Source: Prorocentrum cordatum (taxonomy: Eukaryota > Sar > Dinophyceae > Prorocentrales > Prorocentraceae). From it: 64,000 nucleotides of DNA. The notes below the pieces were generated by a model, which saw nothing but the letters and a program-made list of their open reading frames with translations, did no database searches and had not been told where the DNA came from. Of this stretch, positions 36,144 to 48,788 are shown in pieces (the first letter of the stretch is position 1; each line of letters opens with the position of its first letter). The stretch lies in assembly GCA_963575745.1 (NCBI GenBank), contig CAUYUJ010001359.1, positions 273,821 through 337,820 on the forward strand. Reading direction: 5' to 3'. The translations under genes and the position numbers were made by a program.

Positions 36144-36186
36144 CCATCGTCATCGTCATCGTCGTCACCATCACCATCACCACCAC

Positions 36187-36219
<33 letters not shown>

Positions 36220-36332
36220 AACCATCATCATGAGCATCCTCACCATCATCATCATCATCACCATCATCACCACCACCATTACCATCAGCATCATCATCAT
36301 CATCATCATCATCAGCATCGCGCCCGCCAGTG
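35825..36332. repeat. TCC tract and ATC array, inverted orientation
   Basis: (TCC)n at 35,825-35,862, then (ATC)n with AGC and ACC variants. It is the reverse complement of the array ending at 35,580, so the two could pair over several hundred bases around the unique centre. Confidence 0.9.
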
Positions 36333-36449
36333 AAGCCGCCGAAGAAGGAGGAGGACAAGAATACTCATAAGAAGAAGGAGACGAAGGAGGCCACGGCGCG
36401 CGCGGGATCGGCGGGTGGGGGCGGACAGGCCCGCCGCGGTCCCCGGCCC

Positions 36450-36602
36450 CCGTTCGCGGAGGAGGAGGAGGAGGAGGAGGGGGAGGAGGAAGAGGCGGAT
36501 GGGGGAGGGAGGGAGGGAGGGAGGGAGGGAGGGAGGGAGGGATAAGGAGGGGGAGGAGGAGGAGGAGGAGGAGGAGGAGGAGGAGGAGGAGGAGGAGGAG
36601 AG
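36450..36602. repeat. GGA and GGGA tracts
   Basis: (GGA)n, (GGGA)n (36,507-36,541), (GGA)n. Confidence 0.9.
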
Positions 36603-37080
36603 GAGGGCCAATGTAAGCCTAAGACGCATCAAAAATGTTGCAAGACACCCTCCCTCCAAGTTCCCTCTTCGTGGGTCCCTACAGTCAACCATGAGAGTAA
36701 GGATGGGGCAACTTTCCAAGGCTACCCTTGCATCCTTGCCCCTTCGGTATTCGGCATCCTTCGACATTATGTTGCGCTCCACACGGGAAACGTCAGCATG
36801 GCGTTCCAAGGCCCTTGCATCCTTGCCGCGCATCCTTACTATCCTGGTCGAGTGTACAAGCAATCATTGTAGTTGCCTTTGGCCTTTGCCGCCGATGACG
36901 GACGCTCCTAGCGGATGTACAGACGTGGTAGAAGCGCCCTAGCGGTCCTAGTGGTTAGGTTGAGCTGTTGTCGGGTTCGTTTTGCGTGTGTGCTCGTTTT
37001 TCTGAGCTGGGGCTCTGTGGGCATTATCTAATGGCGTTCGACCCATCCCGCCATCGTGCCTGGGTTATGGGTCACGGGCT
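36603..37080. other. unique stretch, no gene seen
   Basis: Words such as CTTGCATCCTTGCC repeat twice (36,726 and 36,818). The last 60 bp (CCCGCCATCGTGCCTGGGTTATGGGT) belong to a boundary motif also found at 18.04, 17.31 and 51.94 kb. Confidence 0.5.
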
Positions 37081-37084
37081 TCTT

Positions 37085-37470
37085 GGATGTTCGTCGGGAT
37101 GGCTTTGGGGGCCTCTTGGAGGCAATCTTGAAGGCTCTTGGGGGCCGCTTTGGGACCTCTTGGGGCGTCTTAGGGGCCTACTGGGGGCCTCTTGGGGCCT
37201 CTTGGGAGCCTCTTGGCGCCTCTTGGGGGCCTCTTGGGGCCTTCTGGGGGCATCTTGGGGCAGCAGGCTCGAATTGTCGGTTCGGGCTCCCCCTAATGGG
37301 CCCGTCTTGGGGTTCTCTTGGACCGCCTTGGGCGCCTTTTGGGCCGTCTAGGGGCCCTCTTGCGCCGTGTTGGGGCCCTCTTGGAGGCCTCTTGGGGGCC
37401 TGTTCGGCCGTCTTGGGCGCCTCTTGGGGGCCACTCGGGCCGTCTTGGACGCCGTGAAGGCCGAGAAGTC
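37085..37470. repeat. CTTGG-type array
   Basis: Dense GGGGCCTCTTGGGG words directly after the boundary motif. The Trp/Gly/Leu-rich frames are repeat-derived. Confidence 0.88.
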
Positions 37471-38150
37471 GTTCATAGTAAAAATGTACGCATTTCGACT
37501 AAATTTGACGATTTGGGCCCCTTGGGGGGCGCTGTTGGAAGCCTCTTTGGACGTCTTGGGCGCTTTTTCGGCCGACTGGAGGCCGTCTTGGGCATCTTCG
37601 CCCGATCGTTCAGCGATTGTGGAGGGCCCAGGAGGCCCTGGGTCTCTCCCAAAGAGGGCCTGGGCAAATCGGGAAACTCCCCCCCCGCTGTCCTGGGGCC
37701 CAGGAATTCCGGGGAAACCCCGATCCCCCCCCCTCAGGGCCCAGCAGAGCCACCCCAGCACCCACCCCCCGAGTTAAGCAAAAGCTTCATTTTGAATCTT
37801 TGAGGTTCCTTGAATTTCTCATTGAAAGAAATGCCCCATTGGACGACAACCGTCTGATTATCTCCAACCATTCCAGAACTGCATTCCTTTGACCTCAACA
37901 CTCAGCATGACTGTTGCGTCCGAACAATCCTAAATCTTGCCAGAACGCCATCCCTGCTGGGGATACAACACCATGCATCAACTTGACTGCTGCGTCCTGG
38001 CCATCTCGAATCGTGCCAGAACGCGATTCCTGAAATTTCAACCATGCGAGTCCTTGAAATTGTCCAAACTTTGTAAGACGAGTGCTCGCGGCGCTAAGGC
38101 GAGAGCCACATTTGAGAAGGAACCGCCCCCTGCACCGGCGAACCAGTGTT
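37471..38150. other. mixed stretch between CTTGG arrays
   Basis: Residual CTTGG words to about 37,600, a C-rich part (37,680-37,770), then unique AT-richer sequence. GCGTCC-GA/GCCATCTCGAATC and CCAGAACGC words repeat at 37,915 and 37,990. Confidence 0.45.
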
Positions 38151-38159
38151 CCACTTGTC

Positions 38160-39000
38160 AGTTCGGATTCTCCCCTTTGGGGCACTCTTGGGAGCCTCTG
38201 GAGCCCACTTGGGAGGCCTCTTGAACTATCTTGGGGCCGTCTTGGGGCCCTCTGGGAGCCTTTCGGTCTGACTTGGGACGATCCAGGGGGCCTCTTGGGC
38301 CGTCTTAGGCGGTCGGAAGCCCGAAAAGGCGGTGGCTCCAACATCTGTTCAAAACCATTTGGAAATCACATAATTTCGGCCGCTTGGGGCTCTCTTGGGC
38401 CTGTCCAGGACCATCTTGGGACTATTTTGAAGACTCTTAGAATTATTTTCGAGACATCTTGAGGCCTGCCACCTATTGATCCCCCCACTCTTGGGCCCTC
38501 TTGGAGCTCCCTTGGGGTCCCTTGGATCGCGCCTGGGGCTTCTCTTGAGGGCCCCGAAGGCCGCCCCTGGAAGTTCTGGCATCAGTGGCCCCCACCTGGC
38601 CTGGGTTTTTTTCGTCTGGGGACTTCAGGGGCCGCCACGCGCGCGTGAACTAGATATACAAGTCACCTGTTACCAGATATTGCGAAGGCCTTACGGCCGG
38701 TGCCGCCGACCCTGAATGGCGACGACGACGACGACGACGAGCGCTCTTGGGGGCCTCTTGGGGGTAGTTTGTGGGCCTCTTGGGAAGCTCTCAGGGACCG
38801 CTTGGAAGCCTCGTGGGGGCCTCTTGGGGCTTCTGGGGGTCTCTTGGAGGGGGCCTGGGACGTCTTGGAGGCTTCTTGGACGGTCTTGGGGCTATCGTGG
38901 GCGTTTTCGGCCGATCTGTGGGCGACTCGGGGCCCTCCTGGGCCGTCTCGGGGGCCATTCTGGGCATTCGGACCTCATTTGGAGTGTTTTCGAGGCGTCG
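38160..39000. repeat. CTTGG-type arrays, interrupted
   Basis: Two blocks (38,160-38,580 and 38,745-38,990) separated by a sequence (38,603-38,690) that recurs at 41,093-41,172: TTCGTC-GGGGAC..CAGGGGCCGCC..CGCGCG-GAACTAGA. Confidence 0.85.
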
Positions 39001-39144
39001 AGGCCGCCCGAGGGAAAACGAATCTGCCCCCCCCCCCCCCCACCCCCCCGGGACCCCCCCCGGGACCCCCCCCCTCGGGGAAGGGATCGAAGGGAAGGGG
39101 CTTCCCTTCGACTCGATTACGACACTGCTAGATTTTTCTCTCGC

Positions 39145-39542
39145 TCACGAGCTTGAGAAGGAAGCTGCAGGGAAATGGGGCGACGGAGGCGACGACCGAC
39201 GGAAACGACGACTCGAACAGCCAAGCCCCTCGCACACGCCGACAGGGTCGGCGGATTCTAGCACTGCTCTGCCCACTTGGGCCTGTGAATTATCAAAGCT
39301 TGCGAGTCCCTCGCCATCTACAAGGCTCACGAAGCCCTCGAGACACACCATTCGACGACATGCAGTATATGCCGAGCAGAAGGAGAACACCACACGGTCA
39401 GCTCGCTCCATCTTGTGCTTGTCCCTGGCATCTTTTTCGAGCACAGCCAGAGAAGGTTGCAGCGAGTCCGACTCAGGGCCCAGGGTCCCATCGGCGAGGC
39501 GCACAGCGACACGCACAGACTCCGAGGCCAAGGGCACATCAC
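39145..39542 (-). CDS. candidate 3'-terminal exon, unknown protein
   Basis: On the minus strand an ATGCTCAG acceptor is followed by a 132-codon open frame ending in TGA. It begins DVPLASESVRVAVRLADGTL and includes KHKMERADRVVFSFCSAYTA and EGFVSLVDGEGLASFDNSQA, then a Ser/Arg/Pro-rich tail. Hydrophobic and charged residues alternate as in folded proteins. There is no ATG at the start, which fits an internal-to-last exon. The opposite strand is also open but reads as a Ser/Arg/Thr-rich mirror. No domain was recognised. It is an island between CTTGG-type arrays of opposite orientation. Confidence 0.4.
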
Positions 39543-39619
39543 CTGAGCATAGAATATAACGTGCATCCCAGTTCCAAGCCCAGGGGCAGCATATTTTCCC
39601 AAACTCCAGGGTTCGGGAC

Positions 39620-40128
39620 CTGACTTCGCCCAGCTCGGTCTCTCTTTCGGCCCTGAAGGTGGGCCAAGGCGGCCATAGACGGCCTCAAGAAGACGCAAAG
39701 AGACCCCAAAGACCGCCTTGACCTGCCCAAGCCGGCACAAGATCGCCCCAGACACCCCCAGGACCGCCCATCACTTCCGAGGGTGGCTCCAAGAGGCTCG
39801 CCAAGGTGACCGCAAGAGGCCTACATCGGGCCATCTGCTAACGCTGTGCCGCTTCTTTGCGTCAGCGTCCAAGAGGGCCCACGAGGCCCAAATATCGCCC
39901 CAAGACGGCCCAGGAGGCCCCCAAGAGAAAGAGGCGCCCAAGGCGGCCCACGAGGTCTTCAGTAAGAGCCCAAGAGGGGGAACTCGAACCGACATTCCGA
40001 GCCCTGCGCCACAGGAGGACCCCCCTCGACCGCCGGTAGGCCCCCAAGAGGCCCCAGTGGGGCCCCAGGATGCCCGCAAGAGGCCCCCTGCAGGCCCACC
40101 ATGGGCCCCAAAGAGGCCCCCCTTAGAG
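39620..40128. repeat. CTTGG-type array, inverted
   Basis: Words CCCAAGACGGCC and CCCAAGAGGCCCC, the complement of the arrays on either side. Confidence 0.85.
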
Positions 40129-40129
40129 T

Positions 40130-41292
40130 TAAGTCGGGCCTGTCCACCTACAGATGGATTTTCGACGAAAAATGCAAAACACTAAAAGATACTCCAAACT
40201 AGTCCAAAAATAGTACGGGGACTATTTTTCGAGTATTTAATCGCTTCGCTCATTCCGCCGGCCCGTATTGTGCCATCGCAGGCGTTTGCTTGCGCGTTCG
40301 TGGCCTCTTGGAGCCTCGGTGGGGCCGTTTGGGGCCTCTTGGCGCCTCTTTTTAGGCCTCTTGGAGAACTCGGGAGGCCTCCAGGGGGCCTCCTGAGCTC
40401 TCGTGACGGTCTCTTGGGGGGCTTTCGGCGGGCTCTTGGCGGTATTTGTTGGTCCTCTTGGGGCCTGGGGCCTGACGTTGTTGGTCCTCTTGGGGCCTCA
40501 CGGGAGCTTATTGGGGCGTCTTGGGGGTGTCTTGGAGAGTCTCTTGGGGCCTCTTTCGGGGTCCTGGGCGCCTTCTGGGGCGGAGGGCTCGATTTTTCAG
40601 TTCTCGGTTCCCTTCTTGAGCCCCTCTTGGGCCCGTCTTGGGGCCTCTTGGTCCGCCTTGGGCAGCACTTGGGCCGTCTGGGGGGCGCTCTTGGGCCGCT
40701 CCGGGGCCGTCTTGGGAGCCTCGTGGGCCGTCTTGGAGCAGTCTTGAAGGCCTCTTGGGCCCTCTTGGAGCGTCCGGAAGCGAAAAGGCCAGAACGCAAA
40801 AAAACATAGAAAAAACAAATGAAAATCAACGATTTTGGCAACTTGGGGCCCTCTTCGGAGGCCTCTTGGAAGGCCCTTGGAGCGTCTTGGAGGCCTCTTG
40901 GGCTGTCTTGGGGCCATCTGGGGCGTCTTCGGGCGATCTTTGGCCGTCTCGGGCCTCTCTTGGACCGTCTAGAAAGCTTCTCGGGGCCCTATTGGACCGA
41001 TCTGGAGCCCTCTTGGACTCCGAAACAGAACTCCGGCATCTTTGACCCGACCTTGCCGGGACCTTGCCGGGGACTTGCCGGGACCTTGCCGGGGTACTTT
41101 TCGTCCGGGGACCCCCAGGGGCCGCCCCGCGCGCGCGAACTAGAAATACTGTTAACCAGGTACCGGAGATCTTAGCACGCCCTGAAATAGTACGGGGACT
41201 ATTTTTCGAGTATTTCTTGACCTTTTTGTTGCATGATTGGAGTATTTGCATTTTTCGCCGAAAATCCCCTTGTAGGGGGACACGCCCGACAT
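40130..41292. mobile_element. 1.16-kb element: MITE termini around a CTTGG array
   Basis: The left end TAAGTCGGGCCTGTCCACCT and right end GGGGGACACGCCCGACATAA are inverted repeats of the MITE family. Subterminal AT-rich hairpins AATAGTACGGGGACTATT occur at both sides (40,208 and 41,186). The interior (40,300-41,050) is a + oriented CTTGG array. It may be one composite element, or a MITE split by array growth. Confidence 0.55.
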
Positions 41293-41860
41293 AACCCTAG
41301 GGACCCCAAGGGGCTTTACAACTGTTTTTGAGATGCCCCCGAGCGGCATGGCATCTCTGAGTTCGATCCCAGTGATCAATTGGCACGCTTGCGCGTCACT
41401 GGTCTCGGGGGATCCAGGCGCTGGTCCGTGTAACGAAGTGTTTCAGCTCCACCCTGGATGACCATCCAGGATCACTTGTATTACTTCTGAGATCGCACTC
41501 TACCCCTTCCTGACACATACTGGACAAGGAGTAGGATCAGCAGTTCAAGGAGGAGAAAACTGACGCTGAGGCGGATGATGAGGATGACTCGAAAGAAGAC
41601 GCCCACCCAGGGCCCCGCCAGGTCGTCGTCCAAGGCCATGCCGACACGCTTGAGCTAATCTGGGAGGTCATGGCTGCCCCTGCGCTGGCTCCTGGGGCCA
41701 TCTCAAGACAGCCCCAATCAAGCAGTGGCGAAGCGTCCTGGCTTGCCTGTAGGTTCACCAACGAATGTTCTTAGAACCTTTTGGGGTTTGGACGAAATGT
41801 TCTGAGAACATTTCTGGCCGAGACTGCTTTCTTTTCTTACATCGGGCGTATCGAAAAAGG
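41293..41860. other. unique stretch, no gene assigned
   Basis: TTCTTAGAACCTTTTGGGGT and GTTCTGAGAACATTTC near 41,770-41,815 are short inverted words. No coding frame stands out. Confidence 0.4.
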
Positions 41861-42110
41861 CCAGGACGGTCGGTGCCAAGAAGGCCCAAGAGGGCCCCAA
41901 GACGGCCCAGAAGCCTCTCCAAGTAGGCCCAAGACGCACCAACAGGGACCCAGGCAGAGGTCCCTCAGACGCTGGGACCGACAGCCCGCCTTCGCGGGTC
42001 CCCACGACGCGCCCCAAGACGCTCAAAGGTTTCCCCTTGAGGTCCCCCGAGACCTCCGAACATATTCCACGAGGGTCCCAGAGGCAACCCAAGGGCCCCA
42101 GACAAAGTCT
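41861..42110. repeat. CTTGG-type array, inverted
   Basis: GGCCCAAGAGGGCCCCAAGA-type words, complement of the main family. Confidence 0.8.
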
Positions 42111-42117
42111 CGTTTGC

Positions 42118-42285
42118 AACCTCGATCCCCCTCGATCCTCGACCCCTCCCTTCTCCCTCCCCCGCCCATCCCTCGATCCTCGACCCCCCTCGATCCTCGA
42201 CCCCTCCACCCCCTCGATCTTTTTCCCTCCATCCTTCTCGATCCTCGACCCCTCGATCCTCGATCCCTCCCTTACCCCACTCCCT
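42118..42285. repeat. CCTCGATCCTCGACCCCT minisatellite
   Basis: About eight units of 16-20 bp. Confidence 0.85.
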
Positions 42286-43590
42286 TGCTTTCTCCGGGTG
42301 GTTTTCGGGTCTACGAGCCGAGCCTCTCGAGACGACTCGGACCGGGCGGAGGAGGAGGAGGGAGGACAAGGGGAGGCCCAGGACTGTGCTCCGCCTGCGT
42401 TTCATCACAGCGCCATGGACTGCGCTAGAATCTGCGCGCCTGTGGTTCTAGTCAGTTGTTAAGGATGATCGGGTACCGATTTCAAAGAAAGAGAGGGAGG
42501 ACCAAGGGGACGAGCAAAGTGGAGCTGGGAGGACATGACACGCATGACATACTGTTGCGAGGGGGGAGCGAGACACAAGTCTCAATGCTGCGCGCAGGTT
42601 GAGGTGCCCATGACGTGTCCCGGGAAATTCAACTTCGACGGCGCGGGCATCCTGGAGATTTGCCTTGTTGGCCTTATTCCCTTCTCTTGTTCTGCGCTCG
42701 GGGTCCACCTGCTCCTCCCCCTCTTCCTTCTGTGCCCCTGCTCCTCATCCCCCTTCCCCCTAGCCCCCTCCACTCCTTTTCCTTCCTTTCCTTTCATTCC
42801 TGCCTCCTCCTCCTCTTCCTTCCCTCCTCTTCCTCCTCCCTCTCTCCCCCCCTGCCTCCCTCCCTCCCTCCTCCCTCCATCCCTCTCTCGCCCCTGTTGT
42901 CCTTTCCCGCCCGTTCCCTCCCTCCCTCCCTCCTCCCCTCCCTTCCCCCCTCCCTCCCTAGCCCCCCTCTCCCTCCCCCCTCCCTCGCTCCCTCCCCCCT
43001 CCCTTCCTCCCCCGCCCCTGTCCTCCCTCTCCCCCTTCCTCCCCAGTGAGGGCGAGTTGCTATGAGTAACTGCTGGTCTCGTCTCGGATTGCCGGTCGTC
43101 TGGGGTTCTGGGGGCGGCCTGGGGGTTGCTTCGTTTTCGGGCCGCGGGTCCCGGGGGCGTCCCTGGTGGCCGCGTTCGGTTGCCCGCTGGTCTCCGCCCC
43201 CGCGGGGGTGGTGGGGCCCTGGCCACGGCCCTCCCTTCCTGGAGGGCCGTCGCTGGGGCGCACCTCTCAGTGGGACCCTCGGGCTCCTCGTCGCCCCTCC
43301 CGCTCGCGCGCGCCGCCGCGGCGGCAGGCGGACCTCGGTCCGCCCTGGTCCACGTCCCACGTCCCCCTCCCCTCCCCTGCCCCGCCCCGCACCGCAGGAG
43401 CTGCTGCCTACAGGGTGGCACGACGAGAAGGCCGGGGGCAGCTCGCAGGCGGTAGAGGCCGGCGCTCCCATTGGTGGTTCAAATTGATAGGGTCTTGCGG
43501 GATGGGGTCCTGAGGACAGGAAGGGGTCCAAGGGTGGAGTGGAGGGTTTGAAGAATGAGAGACGATAGTGGGTGGAGGGGTGATACGGGA
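42286..43590. other. unique stretch with a CTCCCT tract
   Basis: GC-rich sequence, a pyrimidine tract (about 42,700-43,045) and more GC-rich sequence to 43,590. Pro/Ser/Arg-rich frames only. No gene recognised. Confidence 0.4.
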
Positions 43591-43599
43591 GGAAGGGTC

Positions 43600-43750
43600 A
43601 TGATGATGGTGATGATGATGGTCGTAGTGGTGATAATGGTTATTGTGATTATGCTGATGATGCTCTGATGGTGGTAATGATGATGTTGATGTTGGTTGTG
43701 GTGGTGGTGGTGATGCTGATGGTGACGATTTTGACTGACGGTGGCGACGT

Positions 43751-43791
<41 letters not shown>

Positions 43792-44138
43792 CTAATGATG
43801 ACGACGGTACTGATAATGATGATGACGACGATGACGATGCTGAAGATGATGCTGCTGTTGATGATGGTGCTGTTGATGCCGATGATGATGATTCCGATGA
43901 TGCTGATGAAGATGATGAGGATGATTATGAGGATGAGAATAGGGATAAGGAGGATGAGGAGGATGAGGATGACGGTGCTGATGATTATGGATGGCTGGCG
44001 GTGCTGATGGTGGTGATAATGGTGGTGGTAATGTTGATGTTGACGATGCTGCTGATGTTGGTTGTGGTGATTGTGATGCTGACGGTAGCGACTTTGATTG
44101 TGATGGTGGTGACGCTGCTGATGCTGACGATGATGATT

Positions 44139-44195
<57 letters not shown>

Positions 44196-45125
44196 TTGAT
44201 GATGATGATGATGCTGCTAATGTTGATGATTATCATGCTGCTGCCGATGATGATGATGATGCTGATGATGATGATGATGATGACGATGCTGATAATGCTG
44301 ACCATGATGACGATGCTGCTGATACCGCTGATGATGCTTATGATGGTGGTAGTGTGGATGCTGATGCTACTGATGGTGACGATGCTACTGATATTGATGC
44401 TGCTGACGATGCTGAGTTTGCTGATGATGCCGATGATGAGTATGATGATGAGTCTGATGATGCTGATGATGTTGATGATGATGCTGGTGTTGATGATGCT
44501 GATGCTGACGATGCCTAAGATAATGATAGTGATGCTGCTGATGCTGTTGATGGTGCTGATAATGGTAATGCGGATGATGATGAGGATGAGGATGACACTG
44601 ATGATGGTGGATGGTTGATAGTGCTGATGGTGGTGATGATGATGACGGCTGTGCGTGTGATGATGTTTGTCATGGTAATGATGATGACGACGGTGATGAT
44701 GATGTTGATGTTGATGCTGATGATGGTGAGGATGATGATGATGTTGATGCAGGTGATGATTATGCTGCTGATGATGATGATGCTGCTGTTGCGGATGATG
44801 TGGTTACTGATGTTGCTGTTGCTTATATTGATGATGGCGGTGATGCTGATGTATTGGCGATGATGATGGCGAGTCCGATGTTGATGTTGCTGCTGATTAT
44901 GTTAATTGTTGGTGACGACACTGACAGTGGTGGTGAGGATGACGACGGTTGTGATGGTGATGACGGTGATACTGGTAATGGTAATCAGGGTGAGGTTGGT
45001 GATGGTGGTGGTTACGGTGGCGATGATGTTGAATATGATGATGGCCTTGATGAGTATAGTTGTGGTGGTGATGCTGGTGATTATGCTGATGAGGAGGCTG
45101 ATGAGGATGATGATGCGGCGGAGTT
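43600..45125. repeat. 1.5-kb GAT/GTT/GCT array
   Basis: Degenerate triplet array; pure (GAT)n at 44,131-44,195. The Asp-rich and Met-rich frames of up to 316 codons are repeat-derived. Confidence 0.9.
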
Positions 45126-45297
45126 GGTGAGGACTTAATGGAGAATGTGATGAAAAAACGGAGGAGGACGACGAGCCGTCTTGGACGCCATCTTGGCTGT
45201 CTTGGAGGCATCTGGGAGGCCATCCTGGGCCATCTTGGCCGTCTTGGGACCATCTTGGGCCATCTCGGGGCGGAACAGGCATTGACTTGTGCAGTTT

Positions 45298-45562
45298 CCG
45301 GGTGGCCGGCGGGACGGGCCGAAGCCCCAGGGGGAGTTTTTTGGGGAAAAAGGACCAAAACCAAAAGCCATATCGTCTGGCACGCCAGGCACCCCTTTGA
45401 ACATCAAAAGTGGGCGGCGGATCGAAAACGCCTACGGCGAATCACCGCCGCCCCCTGCCTTTTTGGAAGCGCCTATGTGGCCGAACGTTGAGGCCAGACC
45501 TGCCAAGCTATCGGACCATGTGTTCCCCGAATCGGTTTGGAAAGCCTTCGGGGAACACGTGG
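45298..45562. repeat. conserved core, copy 1
   Basis: CGGGTGGCCGGCGGGACGGG, GAAAA-GGACCAAAACCAAAA, GGCGGCGGATCGAAAACGCC and the terminal hairpin CATGTGTTCCCCGAA..TTCGGGGAACACGTG. Confidence 0.88.
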
Positions 45563-47766
45563 GCATCTTGAAGGTCATCTTGGCCGTCTGGAGGCCATTT
45601 CGACCCTTTCGGGCCTTCTTGGAGGACGTCTAGGAGGGCTCTTGGGCCGTCTTGGAGGCCATCTTGAGCGTCTTGGAGACCTCTTGGGCCGTCTTGGGGG
45701 CCTCTTGGGGCCGTGTCTTGGGCCTCTTGGGCGATCTTTGGGGGCACTTGGGCCGTCTCGGGCCGTCGGAAGGCCTTTACAAAGCAAACGCCTCAATCCT
45801 TCAAACACTAATGGAAATCAATGTTTTGGGCATTTTCGGGCCTTCCTAGATGCCCTCTTGGAGGCCTCTTGGGCCGTCTTGGGCCAGCTTCGAGCCAACT
45901 TCGGCCATCTTGGTGGGTTCCAGGTCCGTCTGACGCCGTCGGAAGCCGTTTGGGGGGCCTCTATGGGCCGACTTGGGGCCCTCTTGGAATGCTCGAGGGC
46001 CGTCTTGGAGGCCATCTTGGGCGTCTTGGAGGCCTCTTGTGCCGTCTTGGGGGCCTCTTGGGGCCGCCTTGGGGCCCTCTTGGGCCGTTCTGGGGCCATC
46101 TTGGAGGCCTCTTGGGCGATCTTTCGGCGATCTTTGGGGGCTCTTGGGCCGTCTCGGGCCGTCGGGAGGCCGAAACGAAGCAAATTTCAAAATGCTTCAA
46201 AAACCTGAGACACATCAATGTTTTTGGCATTTTCTGGCCTTCCTGGAGGCCCTCTTGGGGGCCTCTTGGGCCGTCTTGGGCCAGCTTCGAGCGACCTTCG
46301 GCCATCTTGGTGGGGTCCGGGCACGTCTGACGCCGTCGGGAGCCGTCTTGGGGGCTTTTCTGGGCCGACTTGGGGCCCTCTTGGGGCGCTTTGGGGCCGT
46401 CTTGGAAGCCGTCTTGGGCGTCTTGGAGGCCATCTTGGGCGTGTTGGAGGCCTCTTGGGCCGTCTTGGGGCCCTCTTGGGGCCGTCTTGGAGGCCACTTG
46501 GGCTGTCATGGGGCCCTCTTGGGCGCCTCTTGGGCGATCTTGGGGGCCTCATGGGCCGTCTTGGGCCGTCGGAAGGTCGAACGTGTGCAAATGCCAAAAT
46601 CCTCTAGAAACCTAAGGAAAACACATGATGTTGGCCTCTTCGGGCCTTCCTTGAGGACCTCTTGGAGGCCTCTTGGGCCGTCTTGGAGGCCTCTTCGAGG
46701 CCTCTTGGGCCGTCTTGGGTCAGCTTGAGGCCATCTAAGGCCGTCTTCGGTGCATATAGTGCCGTCTTAGTGGCATCTTGGGGCCATCTTGGCCGTCTTG
46801 GAGGCCATCTTTGTCGTCTTCGAGACATCTTGGATGCCATCTTGGGCCATCTTGGCCGTCTTCGAGGCCATCGAGGGCGTCTTCGAGGCCTCTTGGGCCG
46901 TCTTGGGGCTCTCTTGGGGCGAGCCTCTTGGGCCGTCACGGGGCCATCTTGGAGGCCTCTGAGGCGACCTTGGGGGCCTCTTGGGCCGTCTTGGGCCGTC
47001 CGAGTGCCGAAAATGCGCAAATGCCAAAATCCTTCAAAAACCTAAGGAAAACCAATGATTTGGGCGTCTTCGGGCCTTCCTGGAGGACCTCTTGGAGGCC
47101 TCTTTGGCACGTCTTGGAGGCCTCCTGGGGGCTCTTGGGCCCATCTAAGGCCGTCTTGGGTGCATCTTGGGCCGTCTTGGAGGCATTTTGGGGCCATCTT
47201 AGCCGTCTTGGAGGCCATCTTGGCCGTCTTGGGGGCATCTTGGAGGCCATCTTGGTTCATCTTGGCCGTCTTGGAGGCCATCTTGGGCGTCTTCGAGGCC
47301 GTCTTGGGGCCGTCTTGGGGACCTCTTGGCCCGTCATGGGGCCATCTTGGAGGCCTCTTGGGCGATCTTGGGACGACTTTGGGGGCCTCTTGGACCGTCT
47401 TGGGCCGTCGGAAAGCCGAAAATTCGCAAATGCCAAAATCCCCCAGAAACCTAAGGAAAACACATGATTTTGGCCTCTTCGGGCCTTCCTGGATGACCTC
47501 TTGGAGGCCTCTTTGGCTCGTCTTGGAGGCCTCTTGGGGGTGTCTTGGGCCATCTTGGAGGCCTCTTGGGAGCCTCTTGGGCCGTTTTGGGCTCTCTTGA
47601 GGCCATCTTAGGCGGTCTTGGGTGCATCTTGTGGCCGTCTTGGAGGCACCCTGGGGCCATCTTAGCCGCCTTGGAGACCATCTTGGCCGTCTTGGAGGCA
47701 TCTTGGAGGCCATTTTTGGCCATCTTGAGCGGAAAAGCCGACGAGATTGGGGAATTGAGCGCCTTC

Positions 47767-48031
47767 CGGGTGGCCGGCGGGACGGGCCGAAGCCCCAGGG
47801 GGAGTTCTTTTGGAAAAAGAACAACAACCAAGACCTAGAGGGTTCAGCACGCCAGGCCCCCCTGCGATGAATCGACAGGGGGCGGCGGATCGAAGACGCC
47901 TACGGCGAATCACCGCCGCCCCCTGCCTTTTTGGAAACGCCGATGTGGCCGAAAGTTGGACTAGAGCTTGGCCAAGCTATCGGACCATGAGTTCCCCGAG
48001 TCGGTTTGGAAAGCTTTCGGGGAACACATGG
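47767..48031. repeat. conserved core, copy 2 (diverged)
   Basis: Has both hairpins but with changes in the second (CCATGAGTTCCCCGAG..TTTCGGGGAACACATGG) and between them (TTGGACTAGAGCTTGGCC). The frame that is open in other copies is broken here. Confidence 0.85.
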
Positions 48032-48788
48032 GAGAGAATGATTATGAACAGGAAGAGGAAGAGGAAGAAATAGAGTAGGAGGATGAGGGTTGTTAGGAGT
48101 CTCTTGGGGCACCCTTGGGGTCTGTTGGGGGCTTCTTGGGGGCCTCTTCGAGGCCTCTTGGAGGCATCTTGGGGGCCTCCTTGGGCCTCTTGGGGGCCTT
48201 TGGGGGCTTCCTGGGGGTCTCTTTGGCCGTCTTAGGGCGTTCCTGGTCCGTCTGACGCCGTCTGGAGCCGTCTTGGGGGCCTCTCTGGGCCGTCTTGGGG
48301 CCCTCTTGGGGCGCTTCAGGGCCGTCTTGGAGGCCATGTTGGGCGTCTTGGAGGCCTCTTGGGCCGTCTTGGGGCGCTCTTGGGGCCGTCTTGGGGGGCC
48401 CTTGGGCCGTCATAGGGCCTTCTTGGAGGCCTCTTGGGCGATCTTGGGGGCCTCTTGGGCCGTCGGAAGGCCGAAAAGAAGAAAACGCAAAAAACCTTCA
48501 AAAACCTAAGGAAAACCAATGATTTTGGCCTCTTCGGGCTCTCCTGGAGAACGTCTTGGAGGCCTCTTGGGCCATCTTGGAGGCATCTTGGGGCCATCTT
48601 GGCCGTCTTGGAGGGCATCTTGGGCCGTCTTGGAGGCATCTTGGAGCCATCTTACCCGTCTTGGAGGCCATCTTGGCCGTCTGGGAGGCATCTTGGAGGC
48701 CATCTTGGGCCATCTTGGCCGTCTTGGAGGCCATCTTGGGCCAAGTTGGGGCAACAAAGGCATTGACAGACGGATTTTGGGAAAATTA

